A DNA stretch of 64,000 nucleotides, from positions 4,650,001 to 4,714,000 of the forward strand of contig OW818666.1 in the NCBI GenBank assembly GCA_942493035.1, given 5' to 3'. A program made the translations under genes and the position numbers. The notes beneath the pieces were generated by a model that ran no database searches, was not told the origin of the DNA, and worked only from the letters and a program-made list of their open reading frames with translations. Positions 34,372 to 43,326 of the stretch are shown one piece after another (the stretch's first letter is position 1; each line of letters starts with the position of its first letter). Source of the stretch: WRGT01 sp942493035. GTDB lineage: Bacteria > Spirochaetota > UBA4802 > UBA5550.

Positions 34372-35061
34372 TTACTCCTTACCCGGCTGGAAAATAATAT
34401 CTACTGCCGTATTGGTGAATCCATACTGCCCTTTGATTGACTGAACATTGCATGTTTCAAGAAATTTATATCTTTTAAATGGATTGTCACCTTCGGCTAG
34501 ATTTATATTTTTATAAAAAGTTATCTGCTGGAGCATTGCCGTACCCATGGGGAAGACTGCAATCCCGTTTCTTTTCAGAAGGTTAAGAGCCGCGTATGGG
34601 CTGTGCATACATCCCGCATGAACTATAACCGCATCGAATACGCCGGCAGTGTCATCAAGCTCGGAGCAGTCGCCCCCTAGAAATTTTATATTGAAAAATC
34701 CGTTTGAGATTAATCTGTTCTTTGCGATTGAAGCTAGTTTTTCATTGATGTCGATAGTTAAAACTTTATTTACCATTGATGAAATGAGTGCTGTTGAATA
34801 TCCCGATCCTGTTCCAACTTCAAGAACATTCCATTTTTTCTGAGGAGTGAGTATTGTCAGCATTTTTGACAGAAGTACTACATCATCGCTGAACTCTCCC
34901 AAACCTACAGGTACAGGTTCAAAACCGGTTATTTTATCGTTAAAAAAAGGATCAAAAAACAGAGACCTGTCAACTGTTTCAAATGCATGCATAATCTCTT
35001 TCTTTAAATTAAGTTTTTTAAGATTTTTCTGAAACTCACTGTTTATTTTTTTTGAACTCAT
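34372..35061 (-). CDS. pcm: Protein-L-isoaspartate O-methyltransferase-like
   Basis: This 229-residue Rossmann methyltransferase has motif I LEVGTGSGYSTALIS and VLTIDINEKLA, and VPVGLGEFSDD in the position of the PCMT substrate-binding PIGxGQTIS loop. It transfers methyl from AdoMet to isoaspartyl residues for repair. The substrate loop deviates from the usual PIGHGQTIS, so specificity is less certain than the family. First gene of the pcm-MBL-mazG unit. Confidence 0.8.
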   Translation of the reverse strand: MSSKKINSEFQKNLKKLNLKKEIMHAFETVDRSLFFDPFFNDKITGFEPVPVGLGEFSDDVVLLSKMLTILTPQKKWNVLEVGTGSGYSTALISSMVNKVLTIDINEKLASIAKNRLISNGFFNIKFLGGDCSELDDTAGVFDAVIVHAGCMHSPYAALNLLKRNGIAVFPMGTAMLQQITFYKNINLAEGDNPFKRYKFLETCNVQSIKGQYGFTNTAVDIIFQPGKE

Positions 35062-35199
35062 TATTTCCGGACCTTAAATGTAATTGATTACTTCTGATTT
35101 ATCTATTTGATGTTAGAAACTTACTGTTTGAATTTTTTGTCATCCTCGCAAAGGCGGTAATCCACGTTAGAGTAATTTACTGTCAATACAATTGTTAGA

Positions 35200-35979
35200 C
35201 TATTCAATAAGCTGTATTATATATGTTAAAAAATAATCTGATATTAGTATAACCATTGATGAGCGGACGACTGCCTGAATTGTGGATTTCCCTACACCCT
35301 CGGCTCCACCTTTTGTGCTGAAACCGCTGTAGCATGAAATGATTGCAATTTCAGCTCCGAAAAAAACCGATTTTGAAATTCCCGACAAAAAATCTGTTAA
35401 TCGGATATTCTGAAGAATGTTTGATATATAGCTGTCCGGGGTAATGTTCAGCGAAAAGAATGCCACAACCGCACCCCCCAGAACTCCGACAATATCTGTA
35501 ATAACTGTAAGGGATGGTGTCATTACAAGACATGCTATAAACCGCGGTACTGCCAGATACTGAACCGGTTCTGCAGATAGTGTACGGAGCGCGTCAATCT
35601 GCTCCGTAACTTTCATTGTGCCGATTTCGGCTGCTATTGATGAACCGATTCTCCCGGCGAGGAGAAGGGCTGTTAAGACGGGACAGAGCTCCCTGAACAT
35701 GGAAATAGTTACGGCTGTTCCGATAAAGACCGATGAACCGGACATTATCGCATCCATTGCTTTCCCTATCTGCAGCGCCATAACCATCCCCGTGAAGAAG
35801 AGGGTTATGGACGTGACCGGAAGAGATTTATATCCCACCTCAAGCATCTGAGCGAGGATGTTCTCTTTGTCGAATGGAGGCCGGAATGTCCAGAGTACGG
35901 TCTCTTTAAAGAAAATAATATGAGCACCAAGCGACTCAAAAAATGTTTCGAAAAGCGAATTCTTATCAGTTCGATTCAT
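35200..35979 (-). CDS. Second MlaE-family permease, end of the rpsF-dnaB operon
   Basis: This MlaE-type permease (about 259 residues from ATG 35979; an upstream ATG at 36015 is possible) has the core SMFRELCPVLTALLLAGRIGSSIAAEIG and helices from about 45 to the end. Its start lies inside the 3' end of dnaB, so the two are coupled. No ATPase or MCE gene is next to it. It could be the standard MlaE, with its ATPase elsewhere, while the 1338-2126 copy is paired with the degenerate ATPase. Confidence 0.88.
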   Translation of the reverse strand: MNRTDKNSLFETFFESLGAHIIFFKETVLWTFRPPFDKENILAQMLEVGYKSLPVTSITLFFTGMVMALQIGKAMDAIMSGSSVFIGTAVTISMFRELCPVLTALLLAGRIGSSIAAEIGTMKVTEQIDALRTLSAEPVQYLAVPRFIACLVMTPSLTVITDIVGVLGGAVVAFFSLNITPDSYISNILQNIRLTDFLSGISKSVFFGAEIAIISCYSGFSTKGGAEGVGKSTIQAVVRSSMVILISDYFLTYIIQLIE

Positions 35980-37324
35980 GAGTGGGGCTTGCCTCCTCAT
36001 AGGAATGAGATACATCGAGATTGCCGAATTTGGTATATTTTCCCCAGAATCGGAGGTCTACGTCGCCGATAGGGCCGTTCCTCTGTTTGGCGACTATGAT
36101 AGTTGCAAGACCTTTCTTCTCACTGTCTTTTTTGACTTTATCTTCACGATAGATGAACATGACAACATCGGCATCCTGCTCAATCGCTCCCGATTCACGA
36201 AGGTCGGAAAGTGTAGGAACCTGATCCGATCTTGATTCAACTGACCGCGAAAGCTGAGAAAGCGCGATTACCGGAATATTCAGCTCTCTCGCAAGCTGCT
36301 TGAGAAGCCGTGAAATTTCTGCTATCTGCAGGTGTCTGTCTACTTTTGAAAGACTTGAGATCAGCTGGAGGTAATCTATGATAACCATTCCCAGCGGAAC
36401 TTTCTGAGCCAGTCTTCTTGCCTTTGCCCGTACCTCCATAATCGTTGCAGATGGAGAGTCATCGATATATATTGGTGACTTACTTAATTTGCCTGACATA
36501 TTGAATATCTTTTTCAATTCTTCCTGGTCGATATGACCGGTTCTTACTCTCTGTGAATCCACCATTGCTTCGATGCATAGCATCCTCATGCCAAGCTGAT
36601 TGGCAGGCATCTCAAGTGAGAAGAAGAGCACTGGAGTATTGTTTCTTACTGCTACGTGGTTGAGAATGTTAAGAGCAAATGCTGTTTTTCCCATACCGGG
36701 ACGTGCGGCGATAATAATAAGTTCAGCTCCATGAAAGCCCGTGAGCTGTTCATCGAGTTCGGTAAAACCGCTTTCGATACCGGTAACCATTTTTTTGGTT
36801 TTGTACCATGTATGGATATCATCCATTGTACTGTTGATAATTGTATCAATGCTTTTGTAGTCCGATGTGATACGCTGCTCAGTAACCTTGAAAATATCCC
36901 GCTCAATTTCGTCCATTACCTCTTCAGTGGTTATACCTCTGTTAAAGCATTTTTCGATAGACAGCTCCGCCACTTCAATGAGTTTACGCCTGAGGCTCAT
37001 CTCTTTTATTCTTCTTGCGTAGACTTCGGCATTTCCCGAAGTTGAGGAGGACTGATAAATCTCCGCTAATGCGGCATTCCCTCCGATACGGTCAAGATGG
37101 CTTCTGTCAATGAGGATCTGACGTAATGTTGTAAGGTCTATAGGGAGAGCTTTCTTTTCGAGTTCAGCAATGGCTTCAAAAATAATGCGGTGTTTTTCAA
37201 GGTAAAAATCCTCCGGTTGGAGGATTTCTGTGACTCTGAGCAGTGCTTCCCTGTTGAGGAGGGCAGAGGCGATGCAAGCAGTCTCCGTATCTACATCCTG
37301 CGGGGGAAGCCTGTCCATTGCCAT
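35966..37324 (-). CDS. dnaB: Replicative DNA helicase DnaB
   Basis: This 452-residue protein has the N-terminal primase-interacting domain (about 1-105; RLPPQDVDTETACIASALLN) and the RecA-type helicase domain with Walker A AARPGMGKT, Walker B VIIDYLQLI and ALSQLSRSVESR. It unwinds DNA at the replication fork as a hexamer. Situated 4 bp after rplI. No intein is present. Confidence 0.97.
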   Translation of the reverse strand: MAMDRLPPQDVDTETACIASALLNREALLRVTEILQPEDFYLEKHRIIFEAIAELEKKALPIDLTTLRQILIDRSHLDRIGGNAALAEIYQSSSTSGNAEVYARRIKEMSLRRKLIEVAELSIEKCFNRGITTEEVMDEIERDIFKVTEQRITSDYKSIDTIINSTMDDIHTWYKTKKMVTGIESGFTELDEQLTGFHGAELIIIAARPGMGKTAFALNILNHVAVRNNTPVLFFSLEMPANQLGMRMLCIEAMVDSQRVRTGHIDQEELKKIFNMSGKLSKSPIYIDDSPSATIMEVRAKARRLAQKVPLGMVIIDYLQLISSLSKVDRHLQIAEISRLLKQLARELNIPVIALSQLSRSVESRSDQVPTLSDLRESGAIEQDADVVMFIYREDKVKKDSEKKGLATIIVAKQRNGPIGDVDLRFWGKYTKFGNLDVSHSYEEASPTHESN

Positions 37325-37328
37325 TTTT

Positions 37329-37772
37329 TTACTCCTTAACTACAATAACTTTCACTGTTGCAGTAAGGCCTTCTTCGAGTTTGATTGCTACCTTAAATTC
37401 ACCTTCAGATTTAATAGGGGAATCAAGCTGGATTTTTCTTTTATCAATATCAAAGCCTTTTAGTTTTAGCTCTTTTGCTATATCAATTGATGTAATTGAA
37501 CCAAAGAGTTTACCCTCTTCACCAACCTTTGCAGGTATAGTGATTTCGATATCAGACATACTTGCAGCAAGCTGTTCGCTTGTCTTCTTTCTCTTATCTT
37601 TTTTAATCTTGATCAGTTTCATCTGGTGATCAATTGCTTTTTTACTTGATTCGTTAGCAACTATAACCAGTTTTTTAGGGAGGAGATAATTTCTCGCGAA
37701 CCCTTCAGCTACTTCTTTTATGTCCCCGGCATCGCCAAGGCTTGGTATGTCTTTCTGAAGTATAACTTTCAT
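37329..37772 (-). CDS. rplI: 50S ribosomal protein L9
   Basis: This 147-residue L9 has the typical N-terminal MKVILQKDIPSLGDAGDIKE and GFARNYLLPKKL, the long helix and the C-terminal domain. It binds 23S rRNA near the L1 stalk base. Three bp after the membrane-protein gene. Confidence 0.97.
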   Translation of the reverse strand: MKVILQKDIPSLGDAGDIKEVAEGFARNYLLPKKLVIVANESSKKAIDHQMKLIKIKKDKRKKTSEQLAASMSDIEITIPAKVGEEGKLFGSITSIDIAKELKLKGFDIDKRKIQLDSPIKSEGEFKVAIKLEEGLTATVKVIVVKE

Positions 37773-37775
37773 TGT

Positions 37776-38708
37776 TTACTCCTTAATATTTCGTTCTATT
37801 TCGGGATTCAGTTTTCTAAAATCTCCCCAGAGATCCAGTGTTCCGATTCCGATAAATATAATCATTGTAAATACTAGAATTGAAGGCCCGAGTATCAGTA
37901 AAGTCAGAATCATCAGAGGGAGCAGTATAACAGGCATCCCTTTTTTTATGATAAAAAACTTAATCACACCCAAAGCCTGAATGATATAGAGCACTGAAGC
38001 TGCAAGGGCAATATTCAATGCTGCAACTGTAATCACCGGAAACTGAATCTTGTCGAGCAGAATGAAAATGCCCCATCCGGCAATCAGTGAAAAAATAAAG
38101 TAATCGTTTAATCTGAAAAGTTCAAGGGCTCTTACTCCGCTCCCCTGCTTTTTCATGAATACTTTTTTCATCAGCAGAAAACTGAAAGATGTTACCAGCA
38201 GAGAGTAAATAAAGGCTGAAAAAGGTATCATGTCCTTCGCGAATTGAACCCACTTGCTGTCCTGAATAATCTGAAGAGATGTATTGAAATCCTCTCTCAG
38301 CTTCTTCCTGTTCTCTTCGGGAGTCTTGTATTGATCAAACGCCTTTTCCATCTCTCCGCGTGACTGTTCCAGCAGTTTTACAACTTCGACTTTTCCTGTT
38401 TCAATGATATCGTAGCCTTTGACTTCTTTAAGAAAATAGAAATCAGCGGTAAAAACAACTGCAAATATAATTGCAGTAACAGATAAAAAAAAGTCGAGTC
38501 CTGATGATTTTCTGAAACAGTATCCCCCTGCAGTCCCGGCAATTAAAGGGAGAGTATAAAGAGAAAGCCCCCCTTCGTAACCATTGAGAACTACAGGAAT
38601 TAAAGCAGCAGGTGCAAAGAGTGCAAGACTAATCCATCCCCATTTGTAAAAAATAAAAGCTGAACAGATTGTCAGGATTACACCTGCGATGAAAAAAATT
38701 ACACCCAA
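37776..38708 (-). CDS. DUF2232/YybS-type membrane protein
   Basis: This 310-residue protein has about eight hydrophobic helices, with a soluble helical loop (about 115-160). Its position between rpsR and rplI matches the DUF2232 (YybS) proteins of Firmicutes, Deltaproteobacteria and spirochaetes. Function is unknown. It is separated from rpsR by 2 bp and from rplI by 3 bp. Confidence 0.75.
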   Translation of the reverse strand: MGVIFFIAGVILTICSAFIFYKWGWISLALFAPAALIPVVLNGYEGGLSLYTLPLIAGTAGGYCFRKSSGLDFFLSVTAIIFAVVFTADFYFLKEVKGYDIIETGKVEVVKLLEQSRGEMEKAFDQYKTPEENRKKLREDFNTSLQIIQDSKWVQFAKDMIPFSAFIYSLLVTSFSFLLMKKVFMKKQGSGVRALELFRLNDYFIFSLIAGWGIFILLDKIQFPVITVAALNIALAASVLYIIQALGVIKFFIIKKGMPVILLPLMILTLLILGPSILVFTMIIFIGIGTLDLWGDFRKLNPEIERNIKE

Positions 38709-38710
38709 AA

Positions 38711-39082
38711 TTATTTTTCAACAAACGGAATCAGAGCGATAATTCTTGCTCTTTTTATTGCCTGTGCCACGCCTCTCTGGTGTTTAGCACAAGTACCAGT
38801 TACACGTCTTGGAAGAATTTTACCTCTGTCTGTGATAAACTGTTCTACCATTTTAAGATCTTTATAATCAATTGTTGCATTTTTATCGTGACAGAATCTG
38901 CACACTTTTCTTTTAAAGCGCATATTACGCTGATAAGGTCTGTCTCCACCCTCTTCCTGGCTACCATAAGGTCTTCTGCCGTATGCGGGCGCTGCTGCTG
39001 CCGGTGCCGCTGCTGCATCTGCTGCAGGTTCTGCTACCGGTGCTGCTGTCTCTGTATCAATATTTTTTATTTCTTCTGACAT
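38711..39082 (-). CDS. rpsR: 30S ribosomal protein S18 with Ala/Pro-rich N-terminal extension
   Basis: The C-terminal ~75 residues are a normal S18 (KRKVCRFCHDKNATIDYKD, GKILPRRVTGTCAKHQRGV). Ahead of it lie about 45 extra residues that are acidic, then almost pure Ala/Pro (about 11-32), giving 123 residues compared with roughly 75 in E. coli. Coding frame and GC-rich codons continue without a break, and no alternative start with a good ribosome-binding site is obvious. Long S18 tails occur in some lineages. Confidence 0.95.
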   Translation of the reverse strand: MSEEIKNIDTETAAPVAEPAADAAAAPAAAAPAYGRRPYGSQEEGGDRPYQRNMRFKRKVCRFCHDKNATIDYKDLKMVEQFITDRGKILPRRVTGTCAKHQRGVAQAIKRARIIALIPFVEK

Positions 39083-39109
39083 TACTATCTCCTGTAATCA
39101 TAGATTTAA

Positions 39110-39565
39110 TTAAAAAGGTATGTCGTCGTCTGAAAAGGGGTTCTCTTCAAAACTGCTGCTGCCGCTTCCGCCGAAATCATTATTCGGTTCTGAAGTTCTG
39201 CTTCGCGGTTCTGCTGAATATTCTCCACCCTGTTCCTTTCCTGTTAAGAATTGAAAGTTTTCTATAACGAGTTCAACCTTTGAACGTTTTTTACCGTCCT
39301 GATCATCCCAGCGTGACTGCTGTAATCTCCCTTCAACGGCAATCCGGTGTCCTTTTTTGCAGTATTCGGTAATAATTTCACCGAGTTTTGACCATGCAAT
39401 GCAGTCAAAATAGGACACTTGTTCCTTTTTTTCACCTGTAACAGCGTAGGTCCTGCTGTTTGCCAGTGAAAAACTTGCTACCGCAGTACCCGCAGGTGTA
39501 TAGCGGATCTCAGGATCGCGTGTAAGTCTGCCAATCAGTATTACTCTGTTAAGGTCGCTTGCCAT
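39110..39565 (-). CDS. ssb: Single-stranded DNA-binding protein
   Basis: This 151-residue protein has the OB fold (about 1-105; NRVILIGRLTRDPEIRYTPAG and FDCIAW), a Ser/Gly/Asn-rich linker and the acidic tail ending DDDIPF that recruits partner proteins. It lies between rpsF and rpsR as in many bacteria. Confidence 0.97.
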   Translation of the reverse strand: MASDLNRVILIGRLTRDPEIRYTPAGTAVASFSLANSRTYAVTGEKKEQVSYFDCIAWSKLGEIITEYCKKGHRIAVEGRLQQSRWDDQDGKKRSKVELVIENFQFLTGKEQGGEYSAEPRSRTSEPNNDFGGSGSSSFEENPFSDDDIPF

Positions 39566-39578
39566 GTATTTCTCCGGT

Positions 39579-39866
39579 TTACGCTGTTTTTATGTCTGCG
39601 GGTCTTACAAAAAGATATCTCAGTATGTCAGCGTTAAGGCCGAATTCCTTCTGTATTTTATCTACTTCCTGAGTATCGGCGTCTACAAGCATGAACATAT
39701 AATAGCCTTCTCTCTCTTTTGAGATTTCATATGCGAGTTTTTTAATCCCCCAATGATCCTCTTTTGTGATAACTGCACCGTGCTTCTGAAGAACCTCTTT
39801 CACCTTTTCTTTGTGAGATTCTGTATCACGATTTCTTACGATAACTGTAAGTTCGTAGTGATTCAT
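39579..39866 (-). CDS. rpsF: 30S ribosomal protein S6
   Basis: This 95-residue S6 starts MNHYELTVIVRNRD and has KEDHWGIKKLAYEISKEREG and ILRYLFVRP. It pairs with S18 on the 30S platform. First gene of rpsF-ssb-rpsR-DUF2232-rplI-dnaB-mlaE; AAGGAAGGAGG gives a very strong ribosome-binding site. Confidence 0.97.
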   Translation of the reverse strand: MNHYELTVIVRNRDTESHKEKVKEVLQKHGAVITKEDHWGIKKLAYEISKEREGYYMFMLVDADTQEVDKIQKEFGLNADILRYLFVRPADIKTA

Positions 39867-40020
39867 ATTTCCTCCTTCCTTTGGAATTTGCTGCTGAAAT
39901 ACGTGATCTATCCGCTTTCAGCAGAAAGGTTTTACAATTTTGAAAAACTGTGCGAATATATCAATAATTATTTTATTAATGGGGTAAATTAATACTAAGA
40001 TTACTCGCATTATATTTTAT

Positions 40021-40103
40021 ATTGTCTGAATTAGGATTAGCAGGATGAAGGGATTATAGGATTAAGTGAGAGATTACTCACTCTAAATCCTAATTCAGAC
40101 AAT
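40021..40103. repeat. GxxExxY-associated repeat, left unit (family G)
   Basis: ATTGTCTGAATTAGGATT opens the 83-bp unit and its exact reverse complement, AATCCTAATTCAGACAAT, closes it. GGATTA-like hexamers fill the interior. Related units follow the gene. The unit dominates the 273-bp rpsF upstream gap. Confidence 0.88.
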
Positions 40104-40178
40104 AAATTTCATTTTTTTTACTATTGTGAGCGTATTTATATGCAGTTAGGTAACAAAATACTAGAAAAGGTTATAAAA

Positions 40179-40568
40179 ATGGAGTTTAAAGAATTAACTC
40201 ATAAAATAATAGGATGCTCAATGAAAGTTCATTCTGCTCTTGGCAATGGATTTCAGGAAGTAATTTATCAGAGAGCATTAGCTATTGAAATGCAGAAACA
40301 GGGATTATATTTCGCACGAGAAATGGAAATGCCCATTTTCTATGAAAACATCAAAATCGGCACAAGACGGGTAGATTTCTTTGTGGATAATAGCATTATG
40401 GTTGAATTGAAGGCTTTGACAGAAATGGGAGATGTTCACATTGCTCAGGCTATGAATTATTGTCAGGCTTATAATTTACCCATAGGCTTATTGATAAATT
40501 TTGGTGCGAAAAGTCTTGAGTTTAAACGGATATATAATGTTAATCATGATGAAAATTCTTCTGTCTGA
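40179..40568 (+). CDS. GxxExxY protein (PD-(D/E)XK-like)
   Basis: A PF13366-type protein with LTHKIIGCSMKVHSALGNG, the name-giving GFQEVIY motif and RRVDFFVDNSIMVELKAL, the Asp and Glu-x-Lys of a PD-(D/E)XK core. I prefer ATG 40179 from family comparison; an in-frame ATG at 40140 would add 13 residues. The TGA stop (40566-40568) is part of the downstream repeat (GTCTGAATTAGG). The gene is enclosed by repeat units of the same family, a pattern I recall for this family in unrelated bacteria. Nuclease activity and mobility are inference. Confidence 0.85.
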   Translation: MEFKELTHKIIGCSMKVHSALGNGFQEVIYQRALAIEMQKQGLYFAREMEMPIFYENIKIGTRRVDFFVDNSIMVELKALTEMGDVHIAQAMNYCQAYNLPIGLLINFGAKSLEFKRIYNVNHDENSSV

Positions 40569-40750
40569 ATTAGGATTTATAGGATTAAAGGATTTATAAG
40601 ATTCAGTGGAGGATTACATGCACAAAATCCTATAATCTTAAAATCAAGTAAATCCTAATTCAGACAATAAAAGGATTATAAGATTCAAAGGAAAATTCCT
40701 CACACAAAATCCTTTAATCCTGAAATCAGGTAAATCCTAATTCAGACAAT
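40562..40750. repeat. GxxExxY-associated repeats, right units (family G)
   Basis: A 107-bp imperfect palindrome (40562-40668) opens TGTCTGAATTAGGATTTATA and closes TAAATCCTAATTCAGACAAT. An 82-bp unit (40669-40750) follows, with the same closing arm but lacking the opening one. Multiple AGGATTA/TAATCCT hexamers lie inside. Confidence 0.88.
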
Positions 40751-40823
40751 AAAAAGTGATTTACAATTTACCGGTTAAGACTGTAAAAAATAATCCGGTA
40801 GTACACAAAATGGGGAATAATCA

Positions 40824-41663
40824 ATGCATGATGAGAATTTGAAGGTTGACCAGGCTTTACATGAGATAGGGGATGTTCTTCTGCAGTGTCTCCGGTATGA
40901 AACATGTCCAATTGAAAGGCTTGATGAGGCACTGATAAGTATCGATGAAATCATGAATGATCCGGGAAGTCTGGGGCAATGTGAATATTATTTCAAGGCA
41001 ACGGGGAGCAGCTATATACTTTTTTTCTTCTCCAATATAATCTATAATCTTAAAACAAAGAATGATCTTATCCTTACACAGGATGTTTTGAAGTGGCTCG
41101 CCAGTGTATGGAAAAATTTTATTCAGAGAAATAAAACATATCAGAATTACTTCCGCCTTATGGATGTATATTCCGAAACTATGAAAAAGTATTATGCGGA
41201 AGATACTTCGTTTATCAATAAATTAAGTAATGTAAATCTTGTAAGTCAGCAGTATATCAATGGTAATGGAGAGGACGACTCGGAGCTTGACAGGCTGGAG
41301 AAGTTTTTTCAGGTATCGGAAGAGATATCAAATGCGATGAAGCCTACATTCTATTTCCTTCAGGATTTTTTCAGGGAGGTTAAAATTTCCACGGGAGAAT
41401 TCCCTCAGGAGGCTGAAGGTATTGAAGCAAAAGGTCTTGCCGGTTTCGGGCATGAGATTTATACATATAAAAGAATCGTTGAATACTCATGCAAATCCGC
41501 CGGCATACTTGAGGCTGTATATCTGCTTCTTAAAAAGAAGAAGCCCATAAGGCAGTTCAGGATATTTGACGGTAAAAAGAAGTTTCTGACGACTTCAGAA
41601 ATTTATGATATTTATGTGGAAAAATTCAGCTCCCTCAAAAAAGAGTTCGGGGAGCTGAAGTAG
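40824..41663 (+). CDS. Uncharacterised helical protein
   Basis: A 279-residue soluble, largely helical protein without signal peptide or membrane segment. No motif I recognise. Tyr and Phe are frequent in the middle part (FKATGSSYILFFFSNIIYNL). Its coding end (FSSLKKEFGELK) doubles as a hairpin-forming sequence, possibly the terminator. It is convergent with the TPR gene and preceded by family G repeats. Confidence 0.65.
   Translation: MHDENLKVDQALHEIGDVLLQCLRYETCPIERLDEALISIDEIMNDPGSLGQCEYYFKATGSSYILFFFSNIIYNLKTKNDLILTQDVLKWLASVWKNFIQRNKTYQNYFRLMDVYSETMKKYYAEDTSFINKLSNVNLVSQQYINGNGEDDSELDRLEKFFQVSEEISNAMKPTFYFLQDFFREVKISTGEFPQEAEGIEAKGLAGFGHEIYTYKRIVEYSCKSAGILEAVYLLLKKKKPIRQFRIFDGKKKFLTTSEIYDIYVEKFSSLKKEFGELK
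41625..41659. terminator. Hairpin overlapping the end of a coding region
   Basis: TTCAGCTCCC and GGGAGCTGAA are exact inverted repeats around 15 nt. TTCTTATTTTTTC follows. The stem lies within the last codons of the plus-strand gene and ends 11 bp from the opposing stop. Confidence 0.55.
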
Positions 41664-41669
41664 TAATTC

Positions 41670-43160
41670 TTATTTTTTCATTTTACTGTAAGAGTCATCT
41701 CTCCATTTGGCAGCTTCGGTATTATTAGGATTAATCTCAACAACCCGTTTATAATACTGATACGCCTTCTCCCATTTATCCTGAAACCAGTAGCTGTTGG
41801 CAATGCTGTAAATGGCATCCTCATATTTCGGGTCAAGCTTAACTGCGTTTTCGAATGAAGCAATTGCCGGATCCCATTTTTTGAGCTGATAATATGAGAG
41901 CCCAAGAGTGTAATGATGCTGTGCTGTTTTCGGGTCTGCCTCGACAACTTTTACTGCATAGAACTCCGCATTATTATAATCCTGCATTCCGTAGTATATA
42001 AGCGCAATGCCGTGAAGAGCCGGCGCATGTTTAGGATTTATCTTTAAGATTTCCAGATACTCCTTGAGCGCCAGGTCATTTTTGTTGATAGTGGAATATG
42101 AATGAGCAAGTGACCATTTTGCAATTATAAGTTCCGGATTCAGAGCAAGAGATTCCATTATGTACTTATATGATTCAGTACCCTCTGTTCCCATATCCTT
42201 GTATCCGTAATTCTTCAGCTGACCCATAATCTGCATTGTTTCGGCATCCTGTTTATTCAGCTTATATGCTTCATCTATTGCCTTCTGCGCGTTATCAAAG
42301 TCGGAATTATTCAGGTAAGCCATACTCAGTGCTCTGTGAGTCTGATATAGTGCAGGGCCGAACTCAACGGCTTTCTTCCCCTGTTCAATTGCTATTTTAA
42401 GATAAGGAGCGGAGTTCCCTTTGGCGTATTGTATCTGATACCCCCATAGTGCGTTAACCTCTGCAAGACCTGCCCATGCAAGTGCGTAGTTCGGGTCATA
42501 CTTCAGTGCCTGCTTGTAGTTTTCTATTGCGATAGGGTAGTTCTTAACATCGTACTGTATCTGCTCCATTCTACCTTTGATGTAGTACTGGTATGCCGTA
42601 AAGTTTCCGGTTGAGTTTGAGTATTCTTCAATGCTGTTTTTCTGCTGAGATGATGACTTCCCGGAAATTTTATCAGTAAGATCTTTAGCAAGTTTTTCCT
42701 GAAGATTGAAAATTTCATCCGGATATTTTCCGTGAACATTAGATCCCTTTATAACTTCACCGGAACTTATGTTCATGAATTTTGCAGAGAGCTGAATATT
42801 ATTACCGATTTTATTGAAAGTTCCATAGACAAGAAAATCTGCATTAAGTTTGTCTTTCGTGAGTTCTCTGAGATTTTCGATGTCACCTGTATCGACGCCA
42901 ATTGTCTGCTTGAATTCCGCACTTTCAAGCAGGTGTCTTTTTACACGGTTTGAATCAATAACTACAAAGTTATCAACCGTGGAAAGAGCACCTGAGAGAG
43001 TTTCGCTTATCCCGACAGTAAGGGTCTCCAGCTCGGCATTTTTTTCTTTATTAAGTTTGTCAAAGGGAAGTACCACAATTTTGTAATTATTGGCACTTAG
43101 TGCAGCTTGAAAAAGAGATATGAATAAAAATGAAATTATTAGTTTTCTGAATATTTTCAT
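41670..43160 (-). CDS. Exported TPR protein with TolB/FlgO-like N-terminal domain
   Basis: The 496-residue precursor has a signal peptide (~1-23), an N-terminal alpha/beta domain (about 25-165) of the type found in TolB-like/CsgG-like proteins (YKIVVLPFDKL, LNADFLVYGTFNKIGNNIQLSAKF), then at least seven TPR units to the end (for example YYQLKKWDPAIASFENAVKL). It is likely a periplasmic or outer-membrane-associated scaffold. Paired domain types like this are common in multi-protein envelope assemblies. Monocistronic, convergent with 40824-41663. Confidence 0.8.
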   Translation of the reverse strand: MKIFRKLIISFLFISLFQAALSANNYKIVVLPFDKLNKEKNAELETLTVGISETLSGALSTVDNFVVIDSNRVKRHLLESAEFKQTIGVDTGDIENLRELTKDKLNADFLVYGTFNKIGNNIQLSAKFMNISSGEVIKGSNVHGKYPDEIFNLQEKLAKDLTDKISGKSSSQQKNSIEEYSNSTGNFTAYQYYIKGRMEQIQYDVKNYPIAIENYKQALKYDPNYALAWAGLAEVNALWGYQIQYAKGNSAPYLKIAIEQGKKAVEFGPALYQTHRALSMAYLNNSDFDNAQKAIDEAYKLNKQDAETMQIMGQLKNYGYKDMGTEGTESYKYIMESLALNPELIIAKWSLAHSYSTINKNDLALKEYLEILKINPKHAPALHGIALIYYGMQDYNNAEFYAVKVVEADPKTAQHHYTLGLSYYQLKKWDPAIASFENAVKLDPKYEDAIYSIANSYWFQDKWEKAYQYYKRVVEINPNNTEAAKWRDDSYSKMKK

Positions 43161-43326
43161 GATGATTCTCCAGTGGGAAATTGTAATACTAAGTTAATGC
43201 TGAATTGATTTTATTTCTACAATTTTTTTTGTTCAGCAGGAATAATCATAATTGCATTGCTTCCCTGTCTTAAGGCCGATGATAATTTAATTGACAGACT
43301 TAAATCAATAATATTTATCATTATAT

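Noticed and set aside
40021..40750. CRISPR array
   Set aside because: The repeats are palindromic, unequal in length and not separated by unique spacers of constant size; no cas genes are present.
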